A stretch of 64,000 nt of DNA from the NCBI RefSeq assembly GCF_003390375.1, contig NZ_QUOT01000001.1:310001-374000 (forward strand), written 5' to 3'. Under the pieces are notes generated by a model. The model searched no databases, was not told the DNA's origin, and saw only the letters and a list, made by a program, of their open reading frames with translations. A program made the position numbers and the translations under genes. The DNA is from Thalassotalea euphylliae. GTDB taxonomy: Bacteria; Pseudomonadota; Gammaproteobacteria; Enterobacterales; Alteromonadaceae. Shown in pieces: positions 55,079 through 63,414 of this stretch. The first letter of the stretch is position 1. Every line of letters begins with the position of its first letter.

Positions 55079-55378
55079 ATGGTTAATTTTGACGATAAGC
55101 GCAATTTTTATCGCATGCTACTTAATAGTGAAGTGAAGGTCACTATTATCGATGACGAAATTAACAGTGAATTTGTGGCGACGTGTCGCGATTTAAGTGC
55201 AACAGGCATGGCAATTGAAATGAGTCATCCGCTTGAAATGGGCACTCGTGTTAAAGCGAAAATCGAATCGGCAAATGCGTCAGTTCAAGCATTAGACGTG
55301 AAAGGCAAAGTCGTTCGCATCGAAGAAGAAGCAACGGATTTATACTTAGTTGGCATCGCCATTGACGATATGGACTAG
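55079..55378 (+). CDS. PilZ domain protein
   Basis: A 99-residue single PilZ domain, expected to bind cyclic di-GMP. The N-terminal RNFYR fits the RxxxR motif and CRDLSATGMAIEM fits the (D/N)xSxxG motif, so binding residues are intact. A GGGAGA ribosome site precedes the ATG. Candidate effector for signals such as those from the GGDEF protein at 5413, but no link is shown. It stands alone. Confidence 0.88.
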   Translation: MVNFDDKRNFYRMLLNSEVKVTIIDDEINSEFVATCRDLSATGMAIEMSHPLEMGTRVKAKIESANASVQALDVKGKVVRIEEEATDLYLVGIAIDDMD

Positions 55379-55939
55379 CCAGCATCGTCGATATTTACTC
55401 AGGAGCCAGCGCGTTAGCTAAGGCTGTTAACTCATTGTGTTAACATGGTCAGTTAACACAATGAGTTAATGACAAGCGCTTCTGAGTGATTAGATTTTTA
55501 GTGTAAGCTTTTTTCAATGGTCTGATATTTGTCGCTGCATTCTAGTGCTAGATCGGCTTGTCACGTAAGTATTTGTTTCGTAAATCACTCAGTAGACACT
55601 CAGTATAAAAGTGCAAAGTCACTTCGATTATTACCTACTTTGAGTACTCTTCATTTAACACCTTTCTTTTATCAAATTATAACTATGTAGGCCCAAGTGC
55701 TAATTGCTCAGCCTAGCATGGTTTAGTCTAGTTAGCCCTATTGCTTTAACTCATCTAGAGAGCAGTAAAAATCATCTACTAGCAGCTCATTAGCCATACA
55801 AAACTGAGATTTTGTAAACCCGATACAAATTTTCCACGTAGATACACATACAACTAACGTCGTGCTCTAACGCGCCTGCTTTTTATGCGCTAAGGTTCAA
55901 CACCTTTTTGTAATGCCTAAGTGAAAGGCATAATTGATT
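55379..55939. other. Intergenic region of 561 bp with a long inverted repeat
   Basis: No gene is seen. The outstanding feature is the 18-bp perfect inverted repeat at 55426-55469. A weak ECF-promoter-like pair (TAAACC at 55815-55820, 16-bp spacer, CGTA at 55837-55840) lies about 100 bp before the DUF2878 gene. Confidence 0.5.
55426..55469. repeat. Perfect 18-bp inverted repeat
   Basis: GTTAACTCATTGTGTTAAC (55426-55444) is repeated in inverted form at 55452-55469 as GTTAACACAATGAGTTAA, with a 7-nt loop ATGGTCA. All 18 bases of the right arm pair. No T-run follows, so it is not a typical terminator. It could be an operator, a mobile-element trace or an mRNA structure after the PilZ gene. Confidence 0.75.
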
Positions 55940-56428
55940 ATGATACTTAACGCCTTGTTATTTAATGTGTGCTGGTTTGGTCTTATCTTTTGGGGTAACT
56001 ATTTTATACCTGTCGTTTTTATTTGGCTGGTATGGCACTTGAAAAACTGTCCAAATACCAAACAAGAGTTTCAGTTGATTTTTCAAGTAGCCGCAATCGG
56101 GCTGATTATCGACTCATCGTTAATGCATGTAGGCATATTTAGTTTTGAGCAAGAGTCGTTAATTATTCCTGCTTGGCTATTGGTTCTTTGGGCAGCGTTT
56201 GCTGCGACATTAAATCACAGCATCAAACTTATTTGTCGAAATGTCACCGTCAGCCGTTGTATCGGGGCGTTTGTTGTTCCGATGAGTTATCTTGCTGGAG
56301 AGCGTTTAGAGGCGGTTTATTTCCAATTCTCTTACCTAGCGACTGTCGCCACCATATCCATCGTCTGGATGTTACTTCTCCCATATCTAATTTCTCTGAC
56401 GGTTGAAAAAAAACAAGGCTATGCGTAA
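55940..56428 (+). CDS. DUF2878 domain-containing membrane protein
   Basis: A 162-residue integral membrane protein with about five hydrophobic helices. It has NALLFNVCWFGLIFWGN, LIIDSSLMHVGIFSF and PAWLLVLWAAFAATLNHS, all typical of DUF2878. Function unknown. The ATG at 55940 was chosen over a TTG two codons upstream; AAAGG lies about 11 nt before. The next gene overlaps its stop, and DUF2878, chalcone isomerase-like and DUF3833 genes form a set that in relatives travels with ECF sigma/ChrR and photolyase genes, as I recall. Confidence 0.8.
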   Translation: MILNALLFNVCWFGLIFWGNYFIPVVFIWLVWHLKNCPNTKQEFQLIFQVAAIGLIIDSSLMHVGIFSFEQESLIIPAWLLVLWAAFAATLNHSIKLICRNVTVSRCIGAFVVPMSYLAGERLEAVYFQFSYLATVATISIVWMLLLPYLISLTVEKKQGYA

Positions 56429-56975
56429 CGCTATGCGAAAAAAAATATTCATATTATTAATTGGACTACTACCTATGTTGTCAATAGCTACTAATGCTTC
56501 GGCGATGTCTGCGCATGCAAACAGCTTCCCACAGCAATTAACCGAAATAAAGCAACCGCTTATACTCGTAGGTAAAGCAAAGTTCAGCGTTTTATTTTGG
56601 GACATCTATGATAGCGCGCTGTTTACTTACGATGGAAAATACCAAGCAGACGCAGCGTTTTTATTTGAGATAAACTACTTGCGTGATATCAGCCGTGACG
56701 ATTTAATCGAGCGAACTGTTGAGCAGTGGCAACACCTTGGTGTTGATTCAATAAAGTACCAACCTTTTCTAGCCGACTTAGCCAATATCTGGCCTAACAT
56801 AACTAAAGGCGATCAACTCGCTATGTGGACAGATGGGCAATCGACGGCATTCTATTTTAATCAAGCTTTTAAGGGGGAAATAGCGGATCCCGCATTTAGC
56901 CAATTGTTTGCAAGCATTTGGTTGTCGCCGCAAACAAGCCAACCCAAACTGCGTAAAAAATTGCTAGGCAACTAA
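56421..56975 (+). CDS. Chalcone isomerase-like exported protein
   Basis: A 184-residue predicted periplasmic protein with a signal peptide (cleavage near NASA-MSA). The mature region has LVGKAKFSVLFWDIYDSALF and NYLRDISRDDLIERTVEQW, the pattern of bacterial chalcone isomerase-like proteins. Known members of this fold bind fatty acids or related ligands; no flavonoid role is expected. The start at 56421 overlaps the DUF2878 stop by 8 bp, with AAGG very close. A second ATG at 56433 is possible. Confidence 0.8.
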   Translation: MRNAMRKKIFILLIGLLPMLSIATNASAMSAHANSFPQQLTEIKQPLILVGKAKFSVLFWDIYDSALFTYDGKYQADAAFLFEINYLRDISRDDLIERTVEQWQHLGVDSIKYQPFLADLANIWPNITKGDQLAMWTDGQSTAFYFNQAFKGEIADPAFSQLFASIWLSPQTSQPKLRKKLLGN

Positions 56976-57042
56976 TAGCCATCAATTAATCATCATCAAC
57001 GGTTAGTAAAACCACCTGTAATCAAATGCTAAGGAATTCCGC

Positions 57043-57594
57043 TTGAAAATCACGATAGCTAAAACCCTATTTGCCGTTGCTACTTTTTCATTCATTACAG
57101 GGTGTGGCCATCACATCAAAGACTATGATACTACGCAGCCAAAGTTTGAGCTCGATACCTATTTTGATGGCTCTGTAACAGCCTGGGGCTTAGTGCAAGA
57201 CTATACCAATAAGGTAACTCGTCGATTTTGCGTTGAAATAGAGGGTAGTTGGCAGGGCAATAAAGGCACGCTGGTAGAAACTTTTTATTTTAATGACGGC
57301 GAGCGAAGCTACCGCACTTGGCAATTAGTGAAAGACGGCGATAATTATCAAGGAACTGCTGAAGATGTAACGGGCACTGCCACTGGAATGACCCAAGGTT
57401 TCGCATTTCAATGGCAGTATCACTTACAGCTCGCCATTGACGGTACAGATTATGAGTTTTTTCTTGACGATTGGATGTACCAAGTTGATCAATCGCGGGT
57501 TTTTAATCGTACCTCGATGAAGAAATTTGGGATAGAAGTTGCAGAGCTGACATTATTCTTTGACAAACAACAACCAGTTCGAGGCTGCCAGTAG
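57043..57594 (+). CDS. DUF3833 lipoprotein
   Basis: A 183-residue predicted lipoprotein with lipobox FITGC (Cys near residue 21). The body has FDGSVTAWGLVQDYTNKVTRRF, YFNDGERSYRTWQL and FFLDDWMYQVDQSRVFNR, typical of DUF3833. The start is a TTG at 57043 with AAGGA 7 nt upstream. It lies 67 bp after the chalcone isomerase-like gene, probably the last gene of that operon. The function is unknown. Confidence 0.82.
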   Translation: MKITIAKTLFAVATFSFITGCGHHIKDYDTTQPKFELDTYFDGSVTAWGLVQDYTNKVTRRFCVEIEGSWQGNKGTLVETFYFNDGERSYRTWQLVKDGDNYQGTAEDVTGTATGMTQGFAFQWQYHLQLAIDGTDYEFFLDDWMYQVDQSRVFNRTSMKKFGIEVAELTLFFDKQQPVRGCQ

Positions 57595-57727
57595 GCACTA
57601 AACGTTAATTTTTAGCTGCTTTTTCTTGTAAAACATATAAAGACGCTTGGATGCAAAATCTAAGGGGATTTCTTTTTCTTTTATATCTTAATTATTTGAA
57701 TAATAAAGCAAATATCTGATTAAAAAG

Positions 57728-57753
57728 TAATCTGTTGTGAGCTCGTTGGCGTA
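57728..57753 (+). promoter_or_regulatory. Weak ECF-type promoter candidate before the fasciclin gene
   Basis: TAATCT (57728-57733), a 16-bp spacer and CGTA (57750-57753). It differs by one base from the -35 of the two better sites at 60274 and 60948 and has the same spacing. Confidence 0.3.
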
Positions 57754-57788
57754 ATCCTGTCGTCACTAATAAAAACGAGGACACAACA

Positions 57789-59975
57789 TTGAAAGCGTCA
57801 ACTTTATTAATTACGGCATTTGCCAGTCTATTATTTTTGCAGGGGTGCGACGATGATGACGATCGTCCTAATGTAGTAATCCCTGAACCTCCAGCTGCAG
57901 AGCCAAACACCGTAGTCGATGTTGCGGTGGCAGACGGTAACTTCGCAACCTTAGTTGCTGCATTACAAGCAACAGGCTTAGACCAAACGTTAGATGATGC
58001 AACTGCAAGCTTCACAGTTTTTGCACCCACAGATGCAGCGTTTGAGCTTCTTGGGCAAGATACCATTAACGCCTTACTGGCGGATACCGATACCTTATCA
58101 GACATTCTAACCTACCACGTCATTGCCAGTGAAGTTAATGCGGCCGCAGCGATTGCGAGTGCCGGAATGAAAGTAGAAATGGTAAACGGTGACCAGGTTG
58201 GTTTGTCACTTAGTGGTGATAATTTATTAGTCAACACTTCAACGGTAACAACAACCGACATTGTGACTGACAACGGGATTATTCATGTAATTGACGCTGT
58301 ACTGATGCCCCCGTCAGACCCTGGTATGCCAACGGCAAATATTGTGGACACCGCAGTCGCCGCAGGTTCATTTACGACACTAGTAGCGGCGCTGCAAGCG
58401 ACTGGATTAGATGCAACGTTAGCGGATGAAAGTGCGACATTTACTGTTTTTGCGCCGACCGACGATGCCTTTGCAATTCTTGGTAGTGATGTCATCGCCA
58501 CCTTATTGGCAAATCCAGATGTTTTATCAAGTATTTTGCTGCAGCACGTGGTTACAGGCAGCGTCGACTCAGTAACTGCTTATACCTTAAACGGACAATC
58601 TGCTACGACAGCATCTGAAGCTATGATTGACATCCTTATTAATCCTGACACTGATATGCTGACGGTAGGCGGTGCAAATGTTGTGATGAAAGACATCTAC
58701 ACGACAAATGGCATTATCCATGTCATTGATGCCGTAATAGTGGGAGACGTTGAGGTGCCAACACCGCCAGGCTCAATTGTCGAGGTTGCCGTTGGTGCAG
58801 GTTCATTCACGATACTAGTTACTGCGCTGCAAGCAACGGGGCTGGATACTGTATTAGCGGATACTGACACAGATTTTACGGTATTTGCGCCAAGCGATGC
58901 AGCTTTTGCAAAATTGGGTGATGCTACCATTTCAGCATTATTGGCTGATCCAGACACCTTATCTGATATTTTGCTATATCACGTAATTTCAGGTAGTGAA
59001 ATTAAACGTGATGCTGCATTAACTGTTGCACAGTCGGCGGATAAAAAAGTTATTATGGCTAATAGCGATATGGCTGCGCTTTCAATTTCAGGTTCAGACT
59101 TATTTATTAATGACAGCGTGGTCAGCACTGCCGATGTCATGGCAAGTAATGGCGTTATTCACGTGATCGATTCTGTTATTTTACCGCCTGCTATGCGTGG
59201 TGAACCAACACAGTCTATTGTTGATGTTGCAGTCGCTGATGCAAACTTCTCAACCTTAGTCACTGCGCTAACAGCAGCAAACTTAGTGTCAACACTTGCT
59301 GATGAAAACGCGACATATACGGTGTTTGCACCAACAAACGATGCATTCGCGAAAATTGAATCAGGAGCGTTATCCGCATTACTGACTGATACCAATGCGT
59401 TAAGCGCTGTGTTACTCAAACATGTATTGTCGTCTCAAATTGGCTCTGTTGATGCATTTGCTGCCAATGGCGCAATGGTTGAAACGGTGGGTGGTGATAA
59501 TGTGGCAGTCAACTTAGTAAATTATGCAAGTTTTACTGGTGGTGAAAGTGAAGAAGTTGCATACGATGCCGCTAATCAGCGACTAGTCGGTGGCATGGGG
59601 TCATCAATGGCAGGAATGTCGTTGTATGTATTTAACAATGACCTTGGCAGCGCAGGTAGTAATTGTAATGGTGACTGTGCGACAACCTGGCCACCACTGC
59701 TGGTAACTGACGGTTTAGTATCCGATATTCCAGGTGTAGGCACGATAATGCGTGATGACGGAAGTATGCAGGCAAGCTTTTTAGGTCGTCCTCTATATTT
59801 CTACAGCGGTGATTCAGCTCCTGGCGATACAACTGGTCAAGGGCTTGGTGGCGTTTGGTTCCTTGCTGAGCAAAACCAAACGACATTACAAATTAACGGT
59901 AGCAACGTGATAGTAAAAGATATTTACACGACAAACGGCGTTATCCACGTTATTGATACCGTGATCACGAATTAA
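57789..59975 (+). CDS. Fasciclin (FAS1) repeat lipoprotein with an inserted COG4315-type domain
   Basis: A 728-residue predicted surface lipoprotein. The start is a TTG at 57789 with GAGGA 7 nt upstream; the lipobox is LFLQGC, followed by an Asp-rich stretch. Four FAS1 domains begin near residues 39, 182, 327 and 474, each with FTVFAP(T/S)(D/N)-type and NGVIHVID-type motifs. The fourth is split by about 120 residues (about 576-696) containing LYVFNNDLG, CNGDCATTWPPLL and GRPLYFYSGDSAPGD, which I recognise as the COG4315 secreted repeat. The FAS1 fold then resumes with NVIVKDIYTTNGVIHVID. FAS1 proteins often mediate adhesion or sit in matrix; function here is unknown. Confidence 0.85.
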   Translation: MKASTLLITAFASLLFLQGCDDDDDRPNVVIPEPPAAEPNTVVDVAVADGNFATLVAALQATGLDQTLDDATASFTVFAPTDAAFELLGQDTINALLADTDTLSDILTYHVIASEVNAAAAIASAGMKVEMVNGDQVGLSLSGDNLLVNTSTVTTTDIVTDNGIIHVIDAVLMPPSDPGMPTANIVDTAVAAGSFTTLVAALQATGLDATLADESATFTVFAPTDDAFAILGSDVIATLLANPDVLSSILLQHVVTGSVDSVTAYTLNGQSATTASEAMIDILINPDTDMLTVGGANVVMKDIYTTNGIIHVIDAVIVGDVEVPTPPGSIVEVAVGAGSFTILVTALQATGLDTVLADTDTDFTVFAPSDAAFAKLGDATISALLADPDTLSDILLYHVISGSEIKRDAALTVAQSADKKVIMANSDMAALSISGSDLFINDSVVSTADVMASNGVIHVIDSVILPPAMRGEPTQSIVDVAVADANFSTLVTALTAANLVSTLADENATYTVFAPTNDAFAKIESGALSALLTDTNALSAVLLKHVLSSQIGSVDAFAANGAMVETVGGDNVAVNLVNYASFTGGESEEVAYDAANQRLVGGMGSSMAGMSLYVFNNDLGSAGSNCNGDCATTWPPLLVTDGLVSDIPGVGTIMRDDGSMQASFLGRPLYFYSGDSAPGDTTGQGLGGVWFLAEQNQTTLQINGSNVIVKDIYTTNGVIHVIDTVITN

Positions 59976-60347
59976 CGGCGTCGTAAATGGTTATTACTAG
60001 TGATTATTTCTACTCTTTGTTACCAATAATAACCGTTGCAGGCTCACCCAGTTCGGATGAATTAAACAAGAGCTCGGGTGAGTCAAACAAGACTGGGGCA
60101 TTGAAATCGAGGCGCTAATACCCCTTGTTTCAATGTCTCAGTTTTTTAATTAGACACATATCTCAACAGCCACATCGCGCTAAATATGCACTAGCATATA
60201 TTCTCTATTCCTCGTTAAAAACAACGCGTCGACTTGAACTAAAATCCCTTTTCATACGCTATTACCGCAAGGCTGATCAATAACCGAGAGTGCTACGTAG
60301 TAATAAACAACAGAATAGTTTGTTACTAGAAATATTTGTGACTATAA
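59976..60347. other. Intergenic region of 372 bp before the LON-domain gene
   Basis: No gene is seen. It holds the ECF-type promoter candidate at 60274-60299. CTCACCC and GGGTGAG near 60043-60083 could form a 7-bp stem but with a 26-nt loop and no T-run. Confidence 0.45.
60274..60299 (+). promoter_or_regulatory. Candidate ECF-sigma promoter of the LON-domain gene
   Basis: TGATCA (60274-60279), a 16-bp spacer and CGTA (60296-60299), followed by GT. The same pair with equal spacing precedes the ECF sigma gene at 60948. Confidence 0.5.
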
Positions 60348-60941
60348 ATGATTTTACCGATTTTTCCTTTGCCTGTTTATTTGTTGCCTAATGGCATTAC
60401 CCAACTGCGCATCTTTGAACAGCGCTACCTTAACATGGTAAAGAACAGTCAAAATACTCAAGGCTTTGTTATTGTTCACACACTACGTGATGGTCAAAAA
60501 AGTAAATACAAAACCAATGCTAAAACACGTTTGAGCGAGTGGGGCAGTTGGGTTGATATTGTTGACTTTGATAGCGGTGAAGATGGCATGTTGTTGATCA
60601 CGGTACGTTGTAAATCCTTGGTCAATATCGCTGATGTTCACCAGCAAGAAGACAAACTAAATCTCGCGACAATTTTGCCCAAACCACATTGGCAGGCAGA
60701 AGTTGAAAATGAGCGTTGTTTATTACTTAAAACGCAACTTGAACGCCTGTTTGATAGCCACATCGCTTTGCAGAAACTTTACCCAAGTCCTGACTTTGAC
60801 AGCGATAACTGGGTGTGTGCTCGTTGGCTTGAATTGCTACCTATTGAGTTTTCAGATAAACAGCATTTTTCGCAAGATAACAGTTTTGTTGAAGCTGTAG
60901 ACTTTCTCACGACTATCTTCGTTAGTGAAACTTCGTCATAA
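60348..60941 (+). CDS. LON peptidase substrate-binding-domain protein
   Basis: A 197-residue protein consisting only of the N-terminal LON substrate-binding type domain, without ATPase or protease parts. The start LPIFPLPVYLLPNGITQLRIFEQRY is the family hallmark (given here as IFPLPVYLLPNG and LRIFEQRY). No clear Shine-Dalgarno sequence is seen before the ATG. Stand-alone members have no settled function. It lies 67 bp upstream of the ECF sigma gene and may share its regulon through the promoter at 60274. Confidence 0.85.
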   Translation: MILPIFPLPVYLLPNGITQLRIFEQRYLNMVKNSQNTQGFVIVHTLRDGQKSKYKTNAKTRLSEWGSWVDIVDFDSGEDGMLLITVRCKSLVNIADVHQQEDKLNLATILPKPHWQAEVENERCLLLKTQLERLFDSHIALQKLYPSPDFDSDNWVCARWLELLPIEFSDKQHFSQDNSFVEAVDFLTTIFVSETSS

Positions 60942-60947
60942 TTTAAG

Positions 60948-60973
60948 TGATCTCCTGTCACTTGCTGCACGTA
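60948..60973 (+). promoter_or_regulatory. Candidate autoregulatory ECF-sigma promoter
   Basis: TGATCT (60948-60953), a 16-bp spacer and CGTA (60970-60973), followed by GT. It lies about 35 bp before the sigma gene start. A TGATC-type -35 is what I recall for the RpoE/ChrR sigma group. Confidence 0.5.
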
Positions 60974-61008
60974 GTGATTCTTAATAATTCTTGTCTTGGA
61001 ACAATAAT

Positions 61009-61644
61009 ATGGGTCAAAGTACCAACTCTGTGTTGCAAAGTGCTAAACCAAGCGCTAAAGCTATACAGATGAACGAGTCAATTGAGCACCAAACCTTAGC
61101 CCAGTTTTTAGTCGACGTTGCCGAGCGCAGAGATCGACAATCGTTTACTGAGCTTTTCAAATTTTTTGCCCCGAAAATACAGCGTATTGCTGCCAGTAAG
61201 TACGGCAATGAAGTCTTAGCGTCGGAAGTTGTCCAAGAAACCATGACGAATGTCTGGCGCAAGGCACACCTCTTCGACGTTTCCAAAGGTTCGCCAACTA
61301 CTTGGGTTTACACCGTAATGCGTAACGTCACGTTTGATTTGTTACGAAAAATTAAAGCTAAAAAAGAAGACAATCTTAGCGACGACTTCTGGCCTATGGT
61401 GGAAGGTATCGCTGCAGAAGACGAAAAAAGTGTTTTCTCAGATCACCTAGCGTCAAAAGAAGTGCTCGCGTGTATCGACAAGCTACCAGAGAACCAACAA
61501 AGTGTAATTAAAGGCTTTTACTTTATGGAGATGTCACAAGAACAGTTGGCTGTTCACTTAGACATTCCCCTTGGCACGGTAAAATCCAGATTGCGTTTAG
61601 CCCTTGCCAAATTAAAGCAGCATATTGGAGAACAACATGATTAA
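61009..61644 (+). CDS. ECF-family RNA polymerase sigma factor (RpoE/ChrR group)
   Basis: A 211-residue sigma factor. Region 2 has FTELFKFFAPKIQRIAAS and VQETMTNVWRKAHLFD with the TTWVYTVMRNVTFDLLRK segment; region 4 has LPENQQSVIKGFYF and GTVKSRLRLALAKLKQ. The ATG at 61009, with GGA 8 nt upstream, is preferred to the TTG at 60991. The next gene is a ChrR anti-sigma factor overlapping by 8 bp, which places it in the singlet-oxygen-responsive group known from Rhodobacter. A photolyase gene lies three genes on. The likely trigger is singlet oxygen or light stress, by family analogy. Confidence 0.9.
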   Translation: MGQSTNSVLQSAKPSAKAIQMNESIEHQTLAQFLVDVAERRDRQSFTELFKFFAPKIQRIAASKYGNEVLASEVVQETMTNVWRKAHLFDVSKGSPTTWVYTVMRNVTFDLLRKIKAKKEDNLSDDFWPMVEGIAAEDEKSVFSDHLASKEVLACIDKLPENQQSVIKGFYFMEMSQEQLAVHLDIPLGTVKSRLRLALAKLKQHIGEQHD

Positions 61645-62359
61645 GCATCACCCAGACGATATTATGTTGGGTAAATTTGTTGAAGGTGATTTACCCGCTT
61701 CAATTGCCGCAGCTGTCGCAGTTCACGTTGATATGTGCCCTAAATGCAAGGCGAAATGTGAAGCATTAACTGAGCAACAAGCAGAGCGTGTGTTTTCATC
61801 AAACGGGCATGTTTCTATTACTCATTCAGAAGAATGTTCACAATCACACACGAGTGAACATAACGCTTTTGAGACTGCAGAGTTCTGTTCAAGCTTATCG
61901 ATAGAACAAATGGTCAGTGAAATAACTGAAAATGATGAAATTGATCTTGCTGTTGAATCAAGAGAAGAAACAATTTCCGTTCAAGGTACGCAGTACAAGC
62001 TTCCACGAGCATTAACAAACCTTGCGATGGGTAAATGGACGAGTATAGGTAACTTAGCAAGAGCTAGGTTAGCACTTGACGAAGAGCCTATTCGCGCCAG
62101 CTTATTACAAATACAGCCAGGTGGTTCGGTGCCAGAGCACACTCACAAAGGGTTTGAATTAACGTTGTTGCTAGAAGGTCACTTTAAAGATGATATGGGC
62201 GAATATGGCCCTGGCGACTTTATTATGCTAGATGGCAGTAAAACGCACAGCCCAATAACAGACGACGGATGCCTTTGTTACACCGTCGCCAATGATGCTC
62301 AGCACTTTACGCAAGGCTTGAACAAGTTACTTAATCCAATTGGCAGTTTAATTTACTAG
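61637..62359 (+). CDS. chrR: ChrR-family zinc-binding anti-sigma factor
   Basis: A 240-residue anti-sigma factor that should hold the preceding sigma inactive until stress. The N-terminal domain has MIKHHPDDIMLGKFVEGDLP and HVDMCPKCKAKC, giving the His and HxxxCxxC zinc ligands. The C-terminal cupin domain (about 120-235) has GGSVPEHTHKGFELTLLLEG and YGPGDFIMLDGSKTHSP with metal-binding His and Glu. I chose the ATG at 61637 with GGAG 6 nt upstream over a TTG at 61625. Its start overlaps the sigma stop, so the pair is translationally coupled. Confidence 0.92.
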   Translation: MIKHHPDDIMLGKFVEGDLPASIAAAVAVHVDMCPKCKAKCEALTEQQAERVFSSNGHVSITHSEECSQSHTSEHNAFETAEFCSSLSIEQMVSEITENDEIDLAVESREETISVQGTQYKLPRALTNLAMGKWTSIGNLARARLALDEEPIRASLLQIQPGGSVPEHTHKGFELTLLLEGHFKDDMGEYGPGDFIMLDGSKTHSPITDDGCLCYTVANDAQHFTQGLNKLLNPIGSLIY

Positions 62360-62374
62360 GCAGAGGTTATTCCT

Positions 62375-63340
62375 ATGAATAAACAACAATTAACAGGCAT
62401 GGATAAAATCACCATTGGCATCAGTGCTTGTGTACACGGTGAAAATGTGCGTTTTGACGCAAGCTCAAAACCCTCGCACTTTTGTATCGAAGAGTTAGGT
62501 GAGTATGTGACATACCAACCTATTTGCCCAGAAGTTGCTATTGGCTTGCCAGTGCCACGCCCAACGATTCGCCAAATTAATAAAAATGACGTGATTCACG
62601 TTTCAAGACCTGATGGCAGCGGTGATGTAACCGAAGCGCTGAGTGAGTATGGGAAAAAAATTGCCAAGATAGCAAAAAATTTCAGTGGTTTTATCTTCTG
62701 TGCGAAAAGCCCAAGTTGCGGCATGGAACGCGTCAAGGTTTATGATGAAGCAGGTAAGGGTTCAGTTTCAACGGGTGTTGGAGTATTTGCCGCAGAGATC
62801 ATGAAAGCTAATCCACTATTACCGTGTGAAGAAAATGGCCGATTAAATGATGCTGTGATTCGCGAGAATTTTGTTGCTCGTGTGTACGCCTATCGCATGT
62901 GGCAAAGCTTATCTCAAGAGCCAATAACCAAGCATAAATTGATGGAATTTCACACACAGTTTAAGTATACGGTAATGAGTCATGACTTAGTTGCCTATAA
63001 AGAACTAGGCCAACTACTTGCAAGGGCAGATCTTGACGTTGAAACTATGGCAGAACAGTACATTACTGGCTTAATGACTGCTTTGAAAACAAAAGCGACG
63101 CGCAAAAAGCACTCAAATACGCTACAACATATTCAAGGCTACTTTTCTAACGAGCTATCTCCGATGGAAAAACAAGAATTATCTGGCCAAATTGATGAAT
63201 ACCGAAAAGGTTTAGTACCACTATTCGTGCCGTTAACCTTAATAAAACATCACTTGATGCGATTCCCTAAAGCCTATCTGCAAAAACAGTTTTATTTATC
63301 ACCGCATCCTGCTGAATTAAAACTTAGGTACAGTTTGTAG
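62375..63340 (+). CDS. DUF523 and DUF1722 domain protein (YbgA-like C-terminus)
   Basis: A 321-residue two-domain protein. DUF523 covers about residues 8-160 (ITIGISACVHGENVRFD, then CPEVAIGLPVPRP and CAKSPSCGMERVKVY, with conserved Cys). DUF1722 covers about 190-310 (HTQFKYTVMSHD and QGYFSNELS). GAGG precedes the ATG. It follows chrR by 15 bp. This fusion is commonly found beside photolyase genes, which is the case here. The molecular role is not established. Confidence 0.88.
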   Translation: MNKQQLTGMDKITIGISACVHGENVRFDASSKPSHFCIEELGEYVTYQPICPEVAIGLPVPRPTIRQINKNDVIHVSRPDGSGDVTEALSEYGKKIAKIAKNFSGFIFCAKSPSCGMERVKVYDEAGKGSVSTGVGVFAAEIMKANPLLPCEENGRLNDAVIRENFVARVYAYRMWQSLSQEPITKHKLMEFHTQFKYTVMSHDLVAYKELGQLLARADLDVETMAEQYITGLMTALKTKATRKKHSNTLQHIQGYFSNELSPMEKQELSGQIDEYRKGLVPLFVPLTLIKHHLMRFPKAYLQKQFYLSPHPAELKLRYSL

Positions 63341-63414
63341 CCTAATCCTTGAAAGCTAGAACGCCAGATAATGTGTTTCTAGCATTTATAGCCGTTGTTG
63401 ATAGAGTATTTTAT

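Noticed and set aside
58283..59419. Three minus-strand ORFs at about 430-bp spacing
   Set aside because: They mirror the periodic FAS1 repeats on the other strand and have no independent support.
57789..59975. Possible tandem DNA repeat or CRISPR-like array
   Set aside because: The similarity is at protein level between diverged FAS1 domains; there are no short identical repeats with regular spacers.
60043..60083. Terminator after the fasciclin gene
   Set aside because: The 7-bp stem has a 26-nt loop and no following T-run.
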